A stretch of DNA of 64,000 bases from Leptolyngbyaceae cyanobacterium clean351 (GCA_027451865.1 DAIDHW010000009.1:1-64000); one strand, 5' to 3'. Counted from the first letter of the stretch, positions 39,448-50,203 are shown. The notes: generated from the letters alone by a model not told the origin. A program made the numbers and translations.

Positions 39448-41058
39448 ATGACCCTAGCTGACTCTGGTCCGATCCTGGCCGCCATTGATGTCGGCAGTAA
39501 CTCGATTCACATGGTGGTGGTGCGCGTGCTAACGGCCGGACCGGGGTTTAGGGTCTTGGCCCAGGAAAAGGAGGCGGTACGCCTGGCGGACCGGGATAAG
39601 CTGACCGGTGACTTAACCCCACAGGCAATGCAGCGCTCCCTCGAGGTGTTAGGTCGGTTCCAAATCCTCGCCCAGAGTCTCCAGGCCCAGACGATCATCG
39701 CCGTAGCCACCAGTGCAGTGCGGGAAGCTGCTAACGGCCGGGAGTTTTTGGCCTGGGTGTACGCGGAACTAGGCTTGAATGTGGACCTCATCTCGGGCCC
39801 GGAGGAAGCCCGCCGCATCTACCTAGGAGTCCTCTCAGGGATGGACCTGCACAACCAGCCCCACATAGTAATTGACATTGGCGGCGGCTCCACAGAACTG
39901 ATCCTCGGGGATGGCCATGAGCCCCAGTGCCTCAGCAGCACCAAGGTGGGGGCAGTGCGCCTAACGGCCGGGTGGATTACCACTGACCCCCCTAGCCCCA
40001 GTGAGTTTCAAACCCTCCAGGCTTACGTGCGGGGCATGCTCGAGCGGCCGGTTGAGGAGATCCAGTCCCACATCGACCCCCACAATCCCCCGGCCCTGAT
40101 CGGTACTGCCGGCACCATTGAGGCCTTAGCTATCCTTCATGCCCGGGAGAAGTTGGGCACTGTCCCCGACCCGCTCCACGGCTATACCATCAGCCTGACG
40201 GACCTGCGCGACCTCCTACAGCGCCTGCGCCGGCTCAACAATGCCGAACGCTTGGCCCTACCGGGGATGAACGAGCGCCGCGCTGATATTATCATTGCCG
40301 GCGCCTTGGTGTTGTACGAAGCGATGGTGCTGCTCAATGCCGACCGGGTGACCGTATGTGAGCGGGCCCTGCGGGAGGGGATCATCGTTGACTGGATGCT
40401 CACCCACGGCTACATTGAGCCTCGCCTGCGCTACCAAAGCTCGGTGCGCCAAACTAGCGTCCTCCACACCGCCCAAAAGTATCAAGTTAACCTAGAGCAC
40501 AGTCGGCAGGTGGCAGACCTTGCCTTGAGCCTGTTTGACCAAGCCCAGGGCCCCCTTCACACCTGGGGTGAGGAGGAACGGCAACTGTTTTGGGCCGCCG
40601 CCATGCTCCATAACTGCGGTCACCACGTCAGCCACTCCAGCCATCACAAGCACTCCTACTACCTAATCCGCCACAGTGAGCTGCTTGGCTACACCGAAAC
40701 CGAACTTGAAACCATCGCTAACCTGGCCCGTTACCACCGTAAAAGCCCCCCCCGAAAAAAACACGAAAACTATCGCAACCTCACCAGCAAAACCCACCGC
40801 AGAGTAGTTGACCAGTTGAGCGCTCTGCTGCGTCTAGCCGTAGCTCTTGATCGCCGGCAGATCGGGGCGGTAGCCCAGGTACGCCTAGAGTTTCAGGACC
40901 CGGGGGTTTTGCTGCACCTGCACCCGGCCGACCCGGGGGATGACTGTGCCCTGGAGCTGTGGAGCCTAAATCTCAAGCGGGAAGCCTTTGAGACGGAGTT
41001 TGGCCGGCCCCTACAGGTGGTATTAGAGTGCCCGCTGCCGGCCTTGGCAACGGGATAG
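39448..41058 (+). CDS. ppx: Ppx/GppA family exopolyphosphatase
   Basis: AAIDVGSNSIHMVVVRV...VIDIGGGSTELILGDG...ALIGTAGTIEALA plus a C-terminal HD-like region. Confidence 0.93.
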   Translation: MTLADSGPILAAIDVGSNSIHMVVVRVLTAGPGFRVLAQEKEAVRLADRDKLTGDLTPQAMQRSLEVLGRFQILAQSLQAQTIIAVATSAVREAANGREFLAWVYAELGLNVDLISGPEEARRIYLGVLSGMDLHNQPHIVIDIGGGSTELILGDGHEPQCLSSTKVGAVRLTAGWITTDPPSPSEFQTLQAYVRGMLERPVEEIQSHIDPHNPPALIGTAGTIEALAILHAREKLGTVPDPLHGYTISLTDLRDLLQRLRRLNNAERLALPGMNERRADIIIAGALVLYEAMVLLNADRVTVCERALREGIIVDWMLTHGYIEPRLRYQSSVRQTSVLHTAQKYQVNLEHSRQVADLALSLFDQAQGPLHTWGEEERQLFWAAAMLHNCGHHVSHSSHHKHSYYLIRHSELLGYTETELETIANLARYHRKSPPRKKHENYRNLTSKTHRRVVDQLSALLRLAVALDRRQIGAVAQVRLEFQDPGVLLHLHPADPGDDCALELWSLNLKREAFETEFGRPLQVVLECPLPALATG

Positions 41059-41115
41059 CCCATCTCGGGGCCCCCCTTGTAGGCTATGCTCAAAACATGA
41101 ACTCTCCTGCTGCCC

Positions 41116-42078
41116 ATGGCCTCTGCTACCCCCCCTGTCCGAATTGGTTCGCGCAAAAGTCAACTAGCTCTGGTGCAAACCACCTGGGTGAGGGAGCAAC
41201 TCCAACAGGCCTATCCTGACCAGACCTTTGCGGTAGAAACCTTGCACACCCAGGGAGACAAGATTTTGGATGTGGCCCTAGCCAAGATTGGTGATAAGGG
41301 CCTGTTTACCAAAGAGCTGGAGGTGGGCATGCTGGCAGGGGATATTGATCTGGCGGTCCATTCCCTCAAGGACCTGCCGACTAACCTGCCAGAGGGCCTG
41401 TGCCTCGGGGCCGTCACGGAGCGGGTCAACCCAGCCGACGCCCTGGTAGTCAACCCGCGTCACCAAGACCGGCAACTTGCCGACCTGCCCGCCGGCTCGG
41501 TGGTGGGTACCTCCTCCCTGCGTCGTCTGGCCCAACTGCGCCACCACTATCCCCACCTGGCCTTTAAGGACGTGCGGGGTAATCTCAACACCCGCCTACA
41601 AAAGCTTGATGCCGGGGAGTACGACGCCTTGATCCTGGCGGTGGCCGGCCTAGAGCGCCTGGGGTTTGGGGATCGGATTGGGCAGGTCCTGCCGGTGGAG
41701 ATTTCCCTGCATGCGGTTGGGCAAGGGGCCCTAGGCATTGAATGCCGCCAGGAAGATGCTCACATCCTTGAGCTCCTCCAAACTCTAGTACACCAGCCCA
41801 CTAGTCTATGCTGTTTGGCAGAACGGGCCCTACTGCGGACCCTAGAGGGGGGCTGTCAGGTACCAATTGGGGTCAACAGCCGCCTAGAGGGAGACCAACT
41901 CTACCTGCAGGGTCTGGTGGCAAGCCTAGATGGTCAACGGTTAGTCAAAGACCAGGCGACTGGACCCGCAACAGACCCGGAAGGTCTAGGAGTCGAGCTC
42001 GCCCACCGATTGCTTGAGCAGGGAGCAGCCCAAATTCTCAAGGAAATATTTACCCAGGTGGGTCGCCATGAACCTTAA
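41116..42078 (+). CDS. hemC: hydroxymethylbilane synthase (porphobilinogen deaminase)
   Basis: [22 protein letters not shown]...[41 protein letters not shown]...[19 protein letters not shown]. Confidence 0.97.
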   Translation: MASATPPVRIGSRKSQLALVQTTWVREQLQQAYPDQTFAVETLHTQGDKILDVALAKIGDKGLFTKELEVGMLAGDIDLAVHSLKDLPTNLPEGLCLGAVTERVNPADALVVNPRHQDRQLADLPAGSVVGTSSLRRLAQLRHHYPHLAFKDVRGNLNTRLQKLDAGEYDALILAVAGLERLGFGDRIGQVLPVEISLHAVGQGALGIECRQEDAHILELLQTLVHQPTSLCCLAERALLRTLEGGCQVPIGVNSRLEGDQLYLQGLVASLDGQRLVKDQATGPATDPEGLGVELAHRLLEQGAAQILKEIFTQVGRHEP

Positions 42079-44140
42079 TCCCCTCCTGATTGGCAGCGGC
42101 CTCCCTCCTTTTGAGCAACTGGACCCGGCCCAGGTAGAGCCGGGCATCAAGGAGGTGCTCACCCAGCTAGACCGAGAACTGACAGCCCTAGAGCAGCATC
42201 TAGTCCCCACCTGGGAGGGTCTTGTTGAACCCCTAGAGGAGCTCCAGGAGCGCTTGCGCTGGAGCTGGGGGATTGTCAACCACCTCCTAGGGGTGAAGAA
42301 CAGCCCTGCCCTGCGCTCAGCCCAAGAGGCAACTCAGCCCCTGGTGGTGGAGTTCTACAATCGCCTCGGTCAAAGTCAACCCCTGTACCAGGCTTTTCTG
42401 GCCCTCCAGGGGAGTCCCGCCTACCCCCACCTAGACCCCGGCCAGCAACGGATCGTCAAACAAGCCATCCAGTCAGCTCAGCTGGCGGGGGTGGGGTTAG
42501 AGGGGGCAGCTCGGGAGCGCTTCAACGCTATAGAGCAAGAGCTAGCGGAGTTATCTACCCGGTTTTCTAACCACGTCCTCGATGCCACCCAGGCCTACAG
42601 CCTCACCCTCACGGACCCGGCAGATGTGGCTGGGTTGCCGCCGAGCCTCCTGGCTCTGGCAGCCCAAAGCGCCCAGGCCGCCGGTCACCCCCAGGCTACC
42701 CCTGACCAGGGTCCCTGGCGGATCACCCTAGAAGCCCCTAGTTACTTCCCCTTCATGCAGCACTCCCAGCGGCAGTCCCTGCGGGAGCAGCTTTACCGGG
42801 CCTACATCACTCGCGCTTCCCAGGGAGAGCTCGATAATACTCCCCTTGTAGAGCGGATTCTGGCTCTGCGCTTGGAACAAGCCCGACTGTTGGGCTTTGC
42901 CAACTACGCTGAGCTGAGCCTAGCCCAGAAGATGGCACCCAATGTGGCGGCTGTCCGGGAGCTCCTGGAGCAACTGCGTGCCGTCAGCTACCCGGTAGCC
43001 CGCCAGGAATTGGCCGGGCTGAGCACCTTTGCGGCGGCTCAGGGGTCTCCCGCGGACCTGCAGCCCTGGGACTTGGCCTTCTGGGCTGAACGGCAGCGGG
43101 AAGCCCTGTTTGCTTTTACTGATGAGGAGCTGCGGCCCTACTTCCCCCTCCCTCAAGTGTTAAGTGGTCTATTTCAATTGGCTGAGCGACTATTTGGGGT
43201 CCATATCACCCCCGGTGACCCCCAGGCCCCCCGCTGGCATCCCCAGGTAAGTTACTTCCAGGTCCAGGACGACACAGGGGCAGTAGTGGCCTACTTCTAC
43301 CTAGACCCCTACAGTCGCCCCGGGGAAAAGCAGGGGGGAGCCTGGATGGATGAGTGTCTTGGCCGCTACCGAGACCTCCAAACCGGTCAGGTCCAACCCC
43401 CGGTAGCCTACCTGGTCTGTAACCAAACTCCCCCGGTAGGCGCCAATCCTAGTCTGATGACCTTCCGGGAGGTAGAAACTCTCTTCCATGAATTTGGCCA
43501 TGGGCTCCAGCACATGCTCACCCGGGTGGACTACCGGGCAGCAGCGGGGATCAACAATATCGAGTGGGATGCGGTCGAACTGCCTAGTCAATTTATGGAG
43601 AACTGGTGTTACGACTGGCAGACCCTCTTGGGCATGGCCCGCCACTACCAGACAGGGGAGCCCCTGCCAGAGGACTACGCTCGCAAGCTCCTAGCAGCCC
43701 GCAACCACCTGAGCGCCATGGCTATGCTGCGGCAGATTCATCTTAGCCTGGTGGATCTAGAGCTCCATGCCACCTACGAGCCCGGGGGACCCACCACCGC
43801 TGCCGAGGTGCGCCGGCAGGTCGCCCAGACCACTAGTCTCCTCCCCCTGCTCCCGGAAGACAGTCTCCTATGCTCCTTTAGCCACATCTTTGCCGGGGGT
43901 TATGCGGCGGGCTACTACAGTTATAAGTGGGCGGAGGTACTCAGTGCCGATGCCTTCGCGGCCTTTGAGGAGGCAGGCTTAGAGGACGAGGAAGCAGTAG
44001 CTAAAACCGGCCGCCGCTTCCGGGACACGGTCCTCGCCTGGGGGGGTAGCCGCCCCCCCCTCGAGGTGTTTGAGGCCTTCCGCGGCCGCCCCCCTAGCCC
44101 TGAACCCCTCCTGCGCCACAGCGGCCTGGTTAAGGCTTAG
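42068..44140 (+). CDS. M3 family metallopeptidase (oligopeptidase A/PrlC-like)
   Basis: [13 protein letters not shown] zinc motif (HExxH variant HEFGH); [29 protein letters not shown]-terminus. Overlaps the hemC end. Confidence 0.93.
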   Translation: MNLNPLLIGSGLPPFEQLDPAQVEPGIKEVLTQLDRELTALEQHLVPTWEGLVEPLEELQERLRWSWGIVNHLLGVKNSPALRSAQEATQPLVVEFYNRLGQSQPLYQAFLALQGSPAYPHLDPGQQRIVKQAIQSAQLAGVGLEGAARERFNAIEQELAELSTRFSNHVLDATQAYSLTLTDPADVAGLPPSLLALAAQSAQAAGHPQATPDQGPWRITLEAPSYFPFMQHSQRQSLREQLYRAYITRASQGELDNTPLVERILALRLEQARLLGFANYAELSLAQKMAPNVAAVRELLEQLRAVSYPVARQELAGLSTFAAAQGSPADLQPWDLAFWAERQREALFAFTDEELRPYFPLPQVLSGLFQLAERLFGVHITPGDPQAPRWHPQVSYFQVQDDTGAVVAYFYLDPYSRPGEKQGGAWMDECLGRYRDLQTGQVQPPVAYLVCNQTPPVGANPSLMTFREVETLFHEFGHGLQHMLTRVDYRAAAGINNIEWDAVELPSQFMENWCYDWQTLLGMARHYQTGEPLPEDYARKLLAARNHLSAMAMLRQIHLSLVDLELHATYEPGGPTTAAEVRRQVAQTTSLLPLLPEDSLLCSFSHIFAGGYAAGYYSYKWAEVLSADAFAAFEEAGLEDEEAVAKTGRRFRDTVLAWGGSRPPLEVFEAFRGRPPSPEPLLRHSGLVKA

Positions 44141-45021
44141 CTAGCCGTTGCCGGCCGCCGACCGGGGATTCTCAGCAAGATACGGCAGGCAAAACCACTT
44201 AACTGGGGTAAGAACTCTGGCCGCAATAGCTCCGGGTCGAATTGGCCCAGGCGCCGGTGGTTTTCCCGCAGGCAGGTCCTAAGCAACAGCTCAGGGGTGA
44301 GGTCAACCTTGAACAACTTAGCCCCATTGCTGGTGAAGGTGTCATCGTTGGTCACGGTGGTACTGGTCAGGGACCGCCAGAGGGTGTGGAGGGCTTGACC
44401 ATAGTTGCTGAGGGCGTATAGATCCCGCAGGGGTTTCCAAGGGCGTCCTTGGTGGATCTGCAGATAGTTCACCCAATTGACAAAAAAGACAATGTGACGA
44501 ACTTCTTCATGAATCACCGGTTCAAAAATCCTGAATAGGCTTGCCGGAAACAGACCAGACTGGCGGGCTAATTCAAATAACCCCAAGGCGAAGAAGGAGT
44601 CGAAGCACTCCGTATAGCCAAACCGAATGAAAGCAGGGGTAAGGTTAGGGGGTAACTGGGGCTGGGGACGCAGGTTGACCGGGATTTGGTAATAGTTGAT
44701 TAGGTATTGGATTAACTGGCCATGGCGAGTCTCCTCCACTCCCTGTAGGGCAATAGCCTCGCGGATCAGGGGGTCTGACACTTCCTCAGCAAAGGCGCTG
44801 ACCATCAGACCGGCTTGGCGTTCCGTGTGCAGGGCTTCCTCCCAAAAGGGAATGCTCCGGATCAGTTCCAGGGTTTCCCCTTCTAGCACTGGCCAGGGAA
44901 GTCGGGAGGGGTGATAGGTAACATGGCTCTCCATAAAGCTGCGGCAAAAAAGTTCTCTATGGGCCGGGGTGCCGATCTGCATTGAGTGTCTGGCCTCTAT
45001 CCGCCAAAATTGCCCCCTCAT
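44137..45021 (-). CDS. ferritin-like/AurF-like diiron protein
   Basis: Helical protein with EETRH (REAIALQGVEETRHGQLI) and EEVRH (EPVIHEEVRHIVFFVNW) metal-ligand motifs. ATG at 45021 is the plausible start. Confidence 0.65.
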   Translation of the reverse strand: MRGQFWRIEARHSMQIGTPAHRELFCRSFMESHVTYHPSRLPWPVLEGETLELIRSIPFWEEALHTERQAGLMVSAFAEEVSDPLIREAIALQGVEETRHGQLIQYLINYYQIPVNLRPQPQLPPNLTPAFIRFGYTECFDSFFALGLFELARQSGLFPASLFRIFEPVIHEEVRHIVFFVNWVNYLQIHQGRPWKPLRDLYALSNYGQALHTLWRSLTSTTVTNDDTFTSNGAKLFKVDLTPELLLRTCLRENHRRLGQFDPELLRPEFLPQLSGFACRILLRIPGRRPATAS

Positions 45022-45128
45022 GTTAACATTCGTGTCTTTACCCCTAGCCAAATCCCAGCTTAGCCCCGGTGTCTTCCCAGGCAAGTCGGCTAAGCTAAAC
45101 CATGGAACCGACGGGAACAAGGGAGAAG

Positions 45129-46112
45129 ATGCCGAAGAAAGCATTCGTAACCGGGGCAACCGGCTTTATTGGCGCCAATCTGGTGCGATTACTGTTGCAG
45201 GAGGATTACCGGGTGCGGGTTTTGGTCCGCCCCACTAGTGACCGGCGCAATCTGGCGGGATTACCTGTGGAGGTAGTAGAGGGCGGGTTCGCTGACCCGG
45301 ACCTAGCCAAGAAGATCAAGGACTGCGAGGTGCTGTTTCACGTGGGGGCCTACTATTCCCTGTGGCAGCGTGACCGGGAGCAACTCTACCGGGATAACGT
45401 GGTGGGCACTCGTCAGGTCCTAGCTGCAGCCCGCCTAGCGGGGGTGAAGCGCACAGTCTACACCAGTTCCGTGGCGGCGATCGGGGTTGGTGACAAACCC
45501 GTAGACGAGACCCACCAAAGCCCGGTAGCCTCCCTGGTCGGACACTACAAGAAATCGAAGTACTACGCGGAGCAGGAAGCCCAGCAAGCCGCCCGGGAGG
45601 GACAGGATGTGGTTATTGTCAATCCCAGCACTCCCATCGGCGCCTGGGACCTTAAGCCCACCCCCACCGGCGAGATCGTCCTGCGGTTCCTGCGCCGTCA
45701 GATGCCTGTCTACCTGGAGACGGGCCTTAACTTTGTCTACGTGGGGGATGTAGCCCGGGGTCACCTCCAGGCCCTAGAGCGTGGGCGGTCGGGGGAGCGC
45801 TATATCCTTGGCCACGAAAACCTTACCCTCAAGGCCCTGCTTGACCAACTGCAGGATATTACCGGACTCCCCTCCCCTAACTGGTCCCTGCCGGCTTGGT
45901 TACCCCTGGGAGCAGCGTGGGTCGATGAGAAAATCCTAGCCCGCATGGGCAAGTCCCCGAGCATCCCCGTAGACGGGGTGAGGATGGCTCACCAGTACAT
46001 GTACTACGACTGCCACAAGGCGAAGCAGGAACTAAACTTGCCCCAGACACCACTCCCTATCGCCCTTAGGGAGGCAGTGCACTGGTTTAGGGAACGGGGT
46101 TACTGTGACTAG
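45129..46112 (+). CDS. hpnA: NAD-dependent epimerase/dehydratase, HpnA-like (hopanoid-associated sugar epimerase)
   Basis: KAFVTGATGFIGANLVRLLLQEDYRVRVLVRPTSDRRNL...VEGGFADPDLAKKIKDCEVLFHVGAYYSLW...VNPSTPIGAWDLKPTPTGEIVLRFLRRQMPVYLETGLNFVYVGDVARGHLQALERGRSGERYILGHENLTL. Confidence 0.85.
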   Translation: MPKKAFVTGATGFIGANLVRLLLQEDYRVRVLVRPTSDRRNLAGLPVEVVEGGFADPDLAKKIKDCEVLFHVGAYYSLWQRDREQLYRDNVVGTRQVLAAARLAGVKRTVYTSSVAAIGVGDKPVDETHQSPVASLVGHYKKSKYYAEQEAQQAAREGQDVVIVNPSTPIGAWDLKPTPTGEIVLRFLRRQMPVYLETGLNFVYVGDVARGHLQALERGRSGERYILGHENLTLKALLDQLQDITGLPSPNWSLPAWLPLGAAWVDEKILARMGKSPSIPVDGVRMAHQYMYYDCHKAKQELNLPQTPLPIALREAVHWFRERGYCD

Positions 46113-46261
46113 CGGCCTTGCCGGTCTCGCTGCTGCCGGCGGCGGTCCCGCCAATCAATAGCTGTTAGGTAGAGCACCCCACCGGTCAGCAAAACCACTA
46201 GGCTGAAGGCAGTGACCACAAGGGCAGTAAAAACAGGAGTGTCTTGCACTGGTACTAACAA
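46109..46261 (-). CDS. small single-TM protein (about 46-50 aa), downstream of petN
   Basis: My translation: VQDTPVFTALVVTAFSLVVLLTGGVLYLTAIDWRDRRRQQRDRQGR*. In-frame TTG (46261) or GTG (46249) starts. Missing from the supplied ORF track because of its size. Confidence 0.5.
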   Translation of the reverse strand: MLVPVQDTPVFTALVVTAFSLVVLLTGGVLYLTAIDWRDRRRQQRDRQGR

Positions 46262-46279
46262 AAACTAGGGTAAAGCCGT

Positions 46280-46369
46280 TTAGAAGCCGTTACGGCCCCA
46301 GATGACCATGGCGATGGAGAAGGTGAAGACAACCATCAGGGAGGTCCAGCCGAGGGTAAGGGTATCCAT
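46280..46369 (-). CDS. petN: cytochrome b6-f complex subunit PetN (29 aa)
   Basis: My translation: [29 protein letters not shown], closely matching the conserved PetN sequence. Missing from the ORF track because of its size. Confidence 0.92.
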   Translation of the reverse strand: MDTLTLGWTSLMVVFTFSIAMVIWGRNGF

Positions 46370-46436
46370 AAGTCAAGGGAGTTATTAAGTTGCCGTCCAC
46401 CATTCTACGATGCCGGGGCAGTTGTGGGAAAGCCCT

Positions 46437-47126
46437 CTAAACTGGGTCCCGTAGGTTCTCTTCGGCAGCGTGGAGGCGTCCAGGAATGGGCCGGTGCCGG
46501 TAGGACTCGAAGCCCCAGTAGGTAAGGGCTGCACCTAGGAGGAGAACCACCCCCAGAGCCCCAGCTTTGCTCATCCAGGCCGCCAAGACCTCCAGAGGTA
46601 CTACTTGGCCGACCAGAAAGGCGACCGTGACCGTGACCACTGCCCACAGGCCTGCTCCGGCGGCGTTGCACAGGAAAAACTGGGGATAGGGCATTTGGGC
46701 GATCCCGGCTAGGGGGCCTGCCAGTACCCGCAACAGGGTGATGAAACGACCTAAGAAAACCGCTCGGGGGGCATTGCGCAAAAACTGCTCCCGCAATTGC
46801 TCAAGACGGGGAACAGAGATCCGACACCAGCCCCCGAGGCGCACTAGAAGGGGCCAGCCACCCCAGCGACCGATCCAGTAGCCAAAGTTGTCCCCCAAGA
46901 CCGCCCCAGTGATGGCAGTGACCAAGACTAGCCAATAATTTAATTCCCCGACCCCCGCCAGGAATCCCCCCACGATTGTGATCGTCTCGCCAGGTACGGG
47001 GATGCCAGTGTTTTCCAGCATCATCCCCCCAAAGATGGTCCAGTAGCCGTACTCGCGAGCCAGGGCCTGAATTGTCTCAAGGGATAGGAGTTCCATAGTC
47101 GTAATGGGTGTGGGTGATTCCCGCAA
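46437..47126 (-). CDS. DedA family membrane protein
   Basis: GYWTIFGGMMLENTGIPVPGETITIVGGFLAG...AITGAVLGDNFGYWIGRWGG...FLGRFITLLRVLAGPLAGIAQMPYPQFFLCNAAGAGLWA. Confidence 0.93.
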   Translation of the reverse strand: MRESPTPITTMELLSLETIQALAREYGYWTIFGGMMLENTGIPVPGETITIVGGFLAGVGELNYWLVLVTAITGAVLGDNFGYWIGRWGGWPLLVRLGGWCRISVPRLEQLREQFLRNAPRAVFLGRFITLLRVLAGPLAGIAQMPYPQFFLCNAAGAGLWAVVTVTVAFLVGQVVPLEVLAAWMSKAGALGVVLLLGAALTYWGFESYRHRPIPGRLHAAEENLRDPV

Positions 47127-47254
47127 TAGGGGGGCAATAACCCAAGGGGGGGTGAGTTAACGGCAACTTAACCTGTAAGCTTGATTAGTACACCCCAGGG
47201 CTCAGCTACCCCGCGGCCACCTGATGCCCTCAGCCTTAAGGTTATTTACAAAGA

Positions 47255-47947
47255 TTAACTTAACCTATTCTGGTCCGGTTTGGCTGCCCATGTCAAACCC
47301 GGCTGGGGATAAATCATGAGGTTGCGTAGGGGCTGGTGGGTGAGGCACAACCAATGACACCTAAACAAGTCCGGCTCCTGGATGCCGAGGCTGGCTAAAG
47401 CTGGGGCCGCCGGAAAGGGCCACAGGCGCTCAAGGTAGATTTGTCCTTGCTTTCCCCAGCTAAACTGGAGCAGGTACACCCCTGGGGAGGCCTGTAGGTG
47501 GGTGAGGAGGCGGAAGGCAAGCTGGTATAGGGGTTGGCGTTGGTGGTCTGGCAAGTCCACTGGTTGCCGGTAAACCCCGGCCTGGGCGGTAATTACCTCA
47601 GCATAGAGGGGGCCCTTGGGAGTCCAGGCCACCGGCAGCCAGTGGTCTCCCACCCCGGCGAGCACTCCCCAACTGGCCAGGAAAGACCCTAGACTCTCCA
47701 GGGGAAGGCGAGGCAGCCAGGGAGGTAGGTCTAGGGTGAGGGGACACACTAGCACTTCCGGGCCCGGGGGCAAGGCCCCAGGTGCGGGCTGAACCAGGGG
47801 CGCAGGAGCTTGGGTACCCCAAGGCCAGGCGGCAGCAATTGCCTGGGACATAGCTGTCACCATGCGGGTCTCTTCAGCACCACCCTGACCGTCGGTGAGG
47901 ATTAAGACTTGCCTAGCCACTAGGTAGGTCCTCGATAACGCTCTCAA
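47255..47947 (-). CDS. conserved hypothetical protein
   Basis: Full-length ORF overlapping the next upstream gene by 4 nt, on the same strand as its neighbours. No motif recognised. Confidence 0.5.
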   Translation of the reverse strand: MRALSRTYLVARQVLILTDGQGGAEETRMVTAMSQAIAAAWPWGTQAPAPLVQPAPGALPPGPEVLVCPLTLDLPPWLPRLPLESLGSFLASWGVLAGVGDHWLPVAWTPKGPLYAEVITAQAGVYRQPVDLPDHQRQPLYQLAFRLLTHLQASPGVYLLQFSWGKQGQIYLERLWPFPAAPALASLGIQEPDLFRCHWLCLTHQPLRNLMIYPQPGLTWAAKPDQNRLS

Positions 47948-48384
47948 CCCGGGGGCCGGGGGAGGTTAGGCAATTGAGGGGGAGTGGCCAGGGTGTAGAT
48001 TGACACTCGCTGGCCAATGCTTTGCAGCTCCTGGCGCAACTGGAAGTTCTCGGCTTGCAAGGCACTCACTTTCTCCTTGATGATGGCCATGCGTTCCATG
48101 AACTTGCGGCGGTAGATCTGAGGTAGATCCCGTACTACCTGCTCTAGGGCTCGGCAGCGTTCAGTCATTAACTGTAGTTCCTGGCGCAGTTGATGAGGAT
48201 CGGTCTCCGGGTTACCGCTGAGGGCTAAGGTAGTGGGGGGGGGCAGGAGCGGTAATTCAGAGGAGCGCTCAATTTTAGCAAGGCGCAGCAACTCCTCCGA
48301 GAGCTGCTGCAGGAGGAGGTCCCGGGTTTCTAAGTCTGCCGAAAGGCGATCGATTTGGGCCTGCAATTCGTCGGAGTGATGCAT
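47944..48384 (-). CDS. coiled-coil hypothetical protein
   Basis: MHHSDELQAQIDRLSADLETRDLLLQQLSEELLRLAKIE... is heptad-rich. Start probably 48384. Confidence 0.6.
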   Translation of the reverse strand: MHHSDELQAQIDRLSADLETRDLLLQQLSEELLRLAKIERSSELPLLPPPTTLALSGNPETDPHQLRQELQLMTERCRALEQVVRDLPQIYRRKFMERMAIIKEKVSALQAENFQLRQELQSIGQRVSIYTLATPPQLPNLPRPPG

Positions 48385-48647
48385 TTTCGACGTCGCTGGG
48401 TCTAGTCCCCACAACCCTGGCTCAGGCACCTAGGCCAAACAGGGTAAAAACTGACGCCTTTATTTTAGATTATCGGGGGGTGCAACTGGCGGGAGAAGCC
48501 AAGTAACCGGGAAATTAGCTACAGATTAAGGTCTTTAGGAAGGACTAATAGGAATTAGCTTGAAGGACTTCAGCGGTGGGTAATTGGCTTAGGCGGCTTT
48601 TTTGCAGACATCTCCCCACCCCGGGAGGAGTGGGGTCGAGGTTATAC

Positions 48648-48959
48648 CTAGGGGGTCGCAGTGGGCTTCATGCTACCCATGGGATGGGGCTTCATGCTAC
48701 CCATGGGATGGGGCTTCATGCTACCCATGGGATGGGGCTTAGTGGCGACGCACTTGTAGGGCTTGGTGGTGGTCAGGTGGGTGCCCGCCTTACAGACAGG
48801 GACGCACATGGCCTTACCAGACATTTTCATGGCGTGCATGCCGGTTTTACAGGTGAGTTTGGTGGGAGCCATTTGGTCGGCACGGGCAGCCAGAGGAGCC
48901 ACACCCAGAGCAGCTAGGGCCAGGGCAGCTAGCAAAATATTCTTTTTCGTGGTCAACAT
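48648..48959 (-). CDS. small secreted Met/His/Cys-containing protein with octapeptide repeats
   Basis: Signal peptide MLTTKKNILLAALALAALGVAPLAARA; KLTCKTGMHAMKMSGKAMCVPVCKAGTHL; C-terminal 3x PHPMGSMK. Confidence 0.65.
   Translation of the reverse strand: MLTTKKNILLAALALAALGVAPLAARADQMAPTKLTCKTGMHAMKMSGKAMCVPVCKAGTHLTTTKPYKCVATKPHPMGSMKPHPMGSMKPHPMGSMKPTATP
48662..48738. repeat. 24-bp tandem repeat, about 3 copies
   Basis: gggcttcatgctacccatgggatg repeated exactly; encodes PHPMGSMK. Confidence 0.95.
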
Positions 48960-49066
48960 GAGCTGATTTTCCTTAATACTAGTGGTCTTGGAAAGTAATG
49001 TCTTTCCCCATGGCAATTCAGTATAGAGGGAGCTTATCGCTGGCCAATGTCAATACTGTGACTAAT

Positions 49067-50203
49067 CTATGAACCACTAACTAGGCGGTAAAGGGTATCC
49101 CGCTGACGGGGTTTCCGACCTAGGGAAGTAATTGCTGCCCTCAATTGGGCTGGTTCTAGGGAGGTGCCCCCCTGGGCCCCGGCCATGGTGGTGATGTGCT
49201 CCTCCATCAGGGTCCCTCCCAGGTCATCACAGCCCCACCGGAGCGCTTCTGTAGCACCTGACAGGCCCAGCTTGACCCAACTGGGTTGGTGGTGGATGAT
49301 CGCCCCTCCCAGGTAAAGCCGGGCTACTGCTGTCAAGTGGAGCACAGCCCCTAGATCTGGCTGGTCCCGGCCAACCCGCCGGCGCAGGGGAGCGGGAGCG
49401 TGTTGACCCACAAAGGGCAACAGAACAAATTCGCTAATTCGCCCCGGGTATCCTTGGGCCTGGGAGTGGCGCTGGAGTTGCCGGAGGTGTTCCAGATGCC
49501 TTACCTGCTGCCGGGGAGTTTCTACGTGGCCGCACAGCATAGTACTGGTAGTGGACAGACCCTCCTGGTGGGCTAGACCGACGATCTCTAGCCAGGTAGC
49601 AGTATCGATTTTCTCGGGGCAGATCACCTGCCGGACCTGGTCATCAAGTACCTCCGCCGCTGTCCCTGGCAGGGAGTCAACCCCACTGGCGGCTAGGGCT
49701 CTGATCACCTGCTGGTAGCTCAGATTGTCCTGGCGAGCGATAAACTGAATCTCCTGGGGGGAGAAGGCGTGCAGGTGCAGCTGAGGAAAGGTCTGCTTGA
49801 TTCCCTTAACTAACTGCTGGTAGTAGGGTAGGGATTTGCCCGCCTGGGTGGCGGCGGGGTTCAAGCCTCCCTGCATGCAGATTTCAGTTGCCCCCTGCTC
49901 TACCGCCTGCTGGGCTTTGGCTAGGATTTGGGCTTCCTCTAACCAAAAGGCTCCCGGCTGGTCAGCATCGCGGCGAAAGGCACAAAAACTGCAATGCTGT
50001 TCACAGATATTGGTGAAGTTAATATTGCGATTGACTACGTAGGTAACCCCATCCCCGACAAGCTGCTGCCGCCGTCGGTCCGCCGCCTGGCCGATGGCCT
50101 CAAGGGCCCCCGGGTCGGTTTGGCAAAGGAGAAATTCCCCCTGCTGCGGGGTTAACTCCTCCCCCTCTAGGGCGCGCTGTAGGCAGTCCTCTAGGGCATT
50201 CAT
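49067..50203 (-). CDS. cofH: FO synthase subunit CofH (radical SAM)
   Basis: [63 protein letters not shown]. Confidence 0.92.
   Translation of the reverse strand: MNALEDCLQRALEGEELTPQQGEFLLCQTDPGALEAIGQAADRRRQQLVGDGVTYVVNRNINFTNICEQHCSFCAFRRDADQPGAFWLEEAQILAKAQQAVEQGATEICMQGGLNPAATQAGKSLPYYQQLVKGIKQTFPQLHLHAFSPQEIQFIARQDNLSYQQVIRALAASGVDSLPGTAAEVLDDQVRQVICPEKIDTATWLEIVGLAHQEGLSTTSTMLCGHVETPRQQVRHLEHLRQLQRHSQAQGYPGRISEFVLLPFVGQHAPAPLRRRVGRDQPDLGAVLHLTAVARLYLGGAIIHHQPSWVKLGLSGATEALRWGCDDLGGTLMEEHITTMAGAQGGTSLEPAQLRAAITSLGRKPRQRDTLYRLVSGS

Noticed and set aside
48590-48640. CCCCACCCCGGGAGGAGTGGGG hairpin as an intrinsic terminator of the small secreted protein gene
   Set aside because: The T-run is on the wrong side for minus-strand transcription (reads as A-run), so the call is not supported.
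48660-48740. Regular 24-bp repeats as a CRISPR-like array
   Set aside because: Units are contiguous with no spacers and encode an in-frame octapeptide in a secreted protein.
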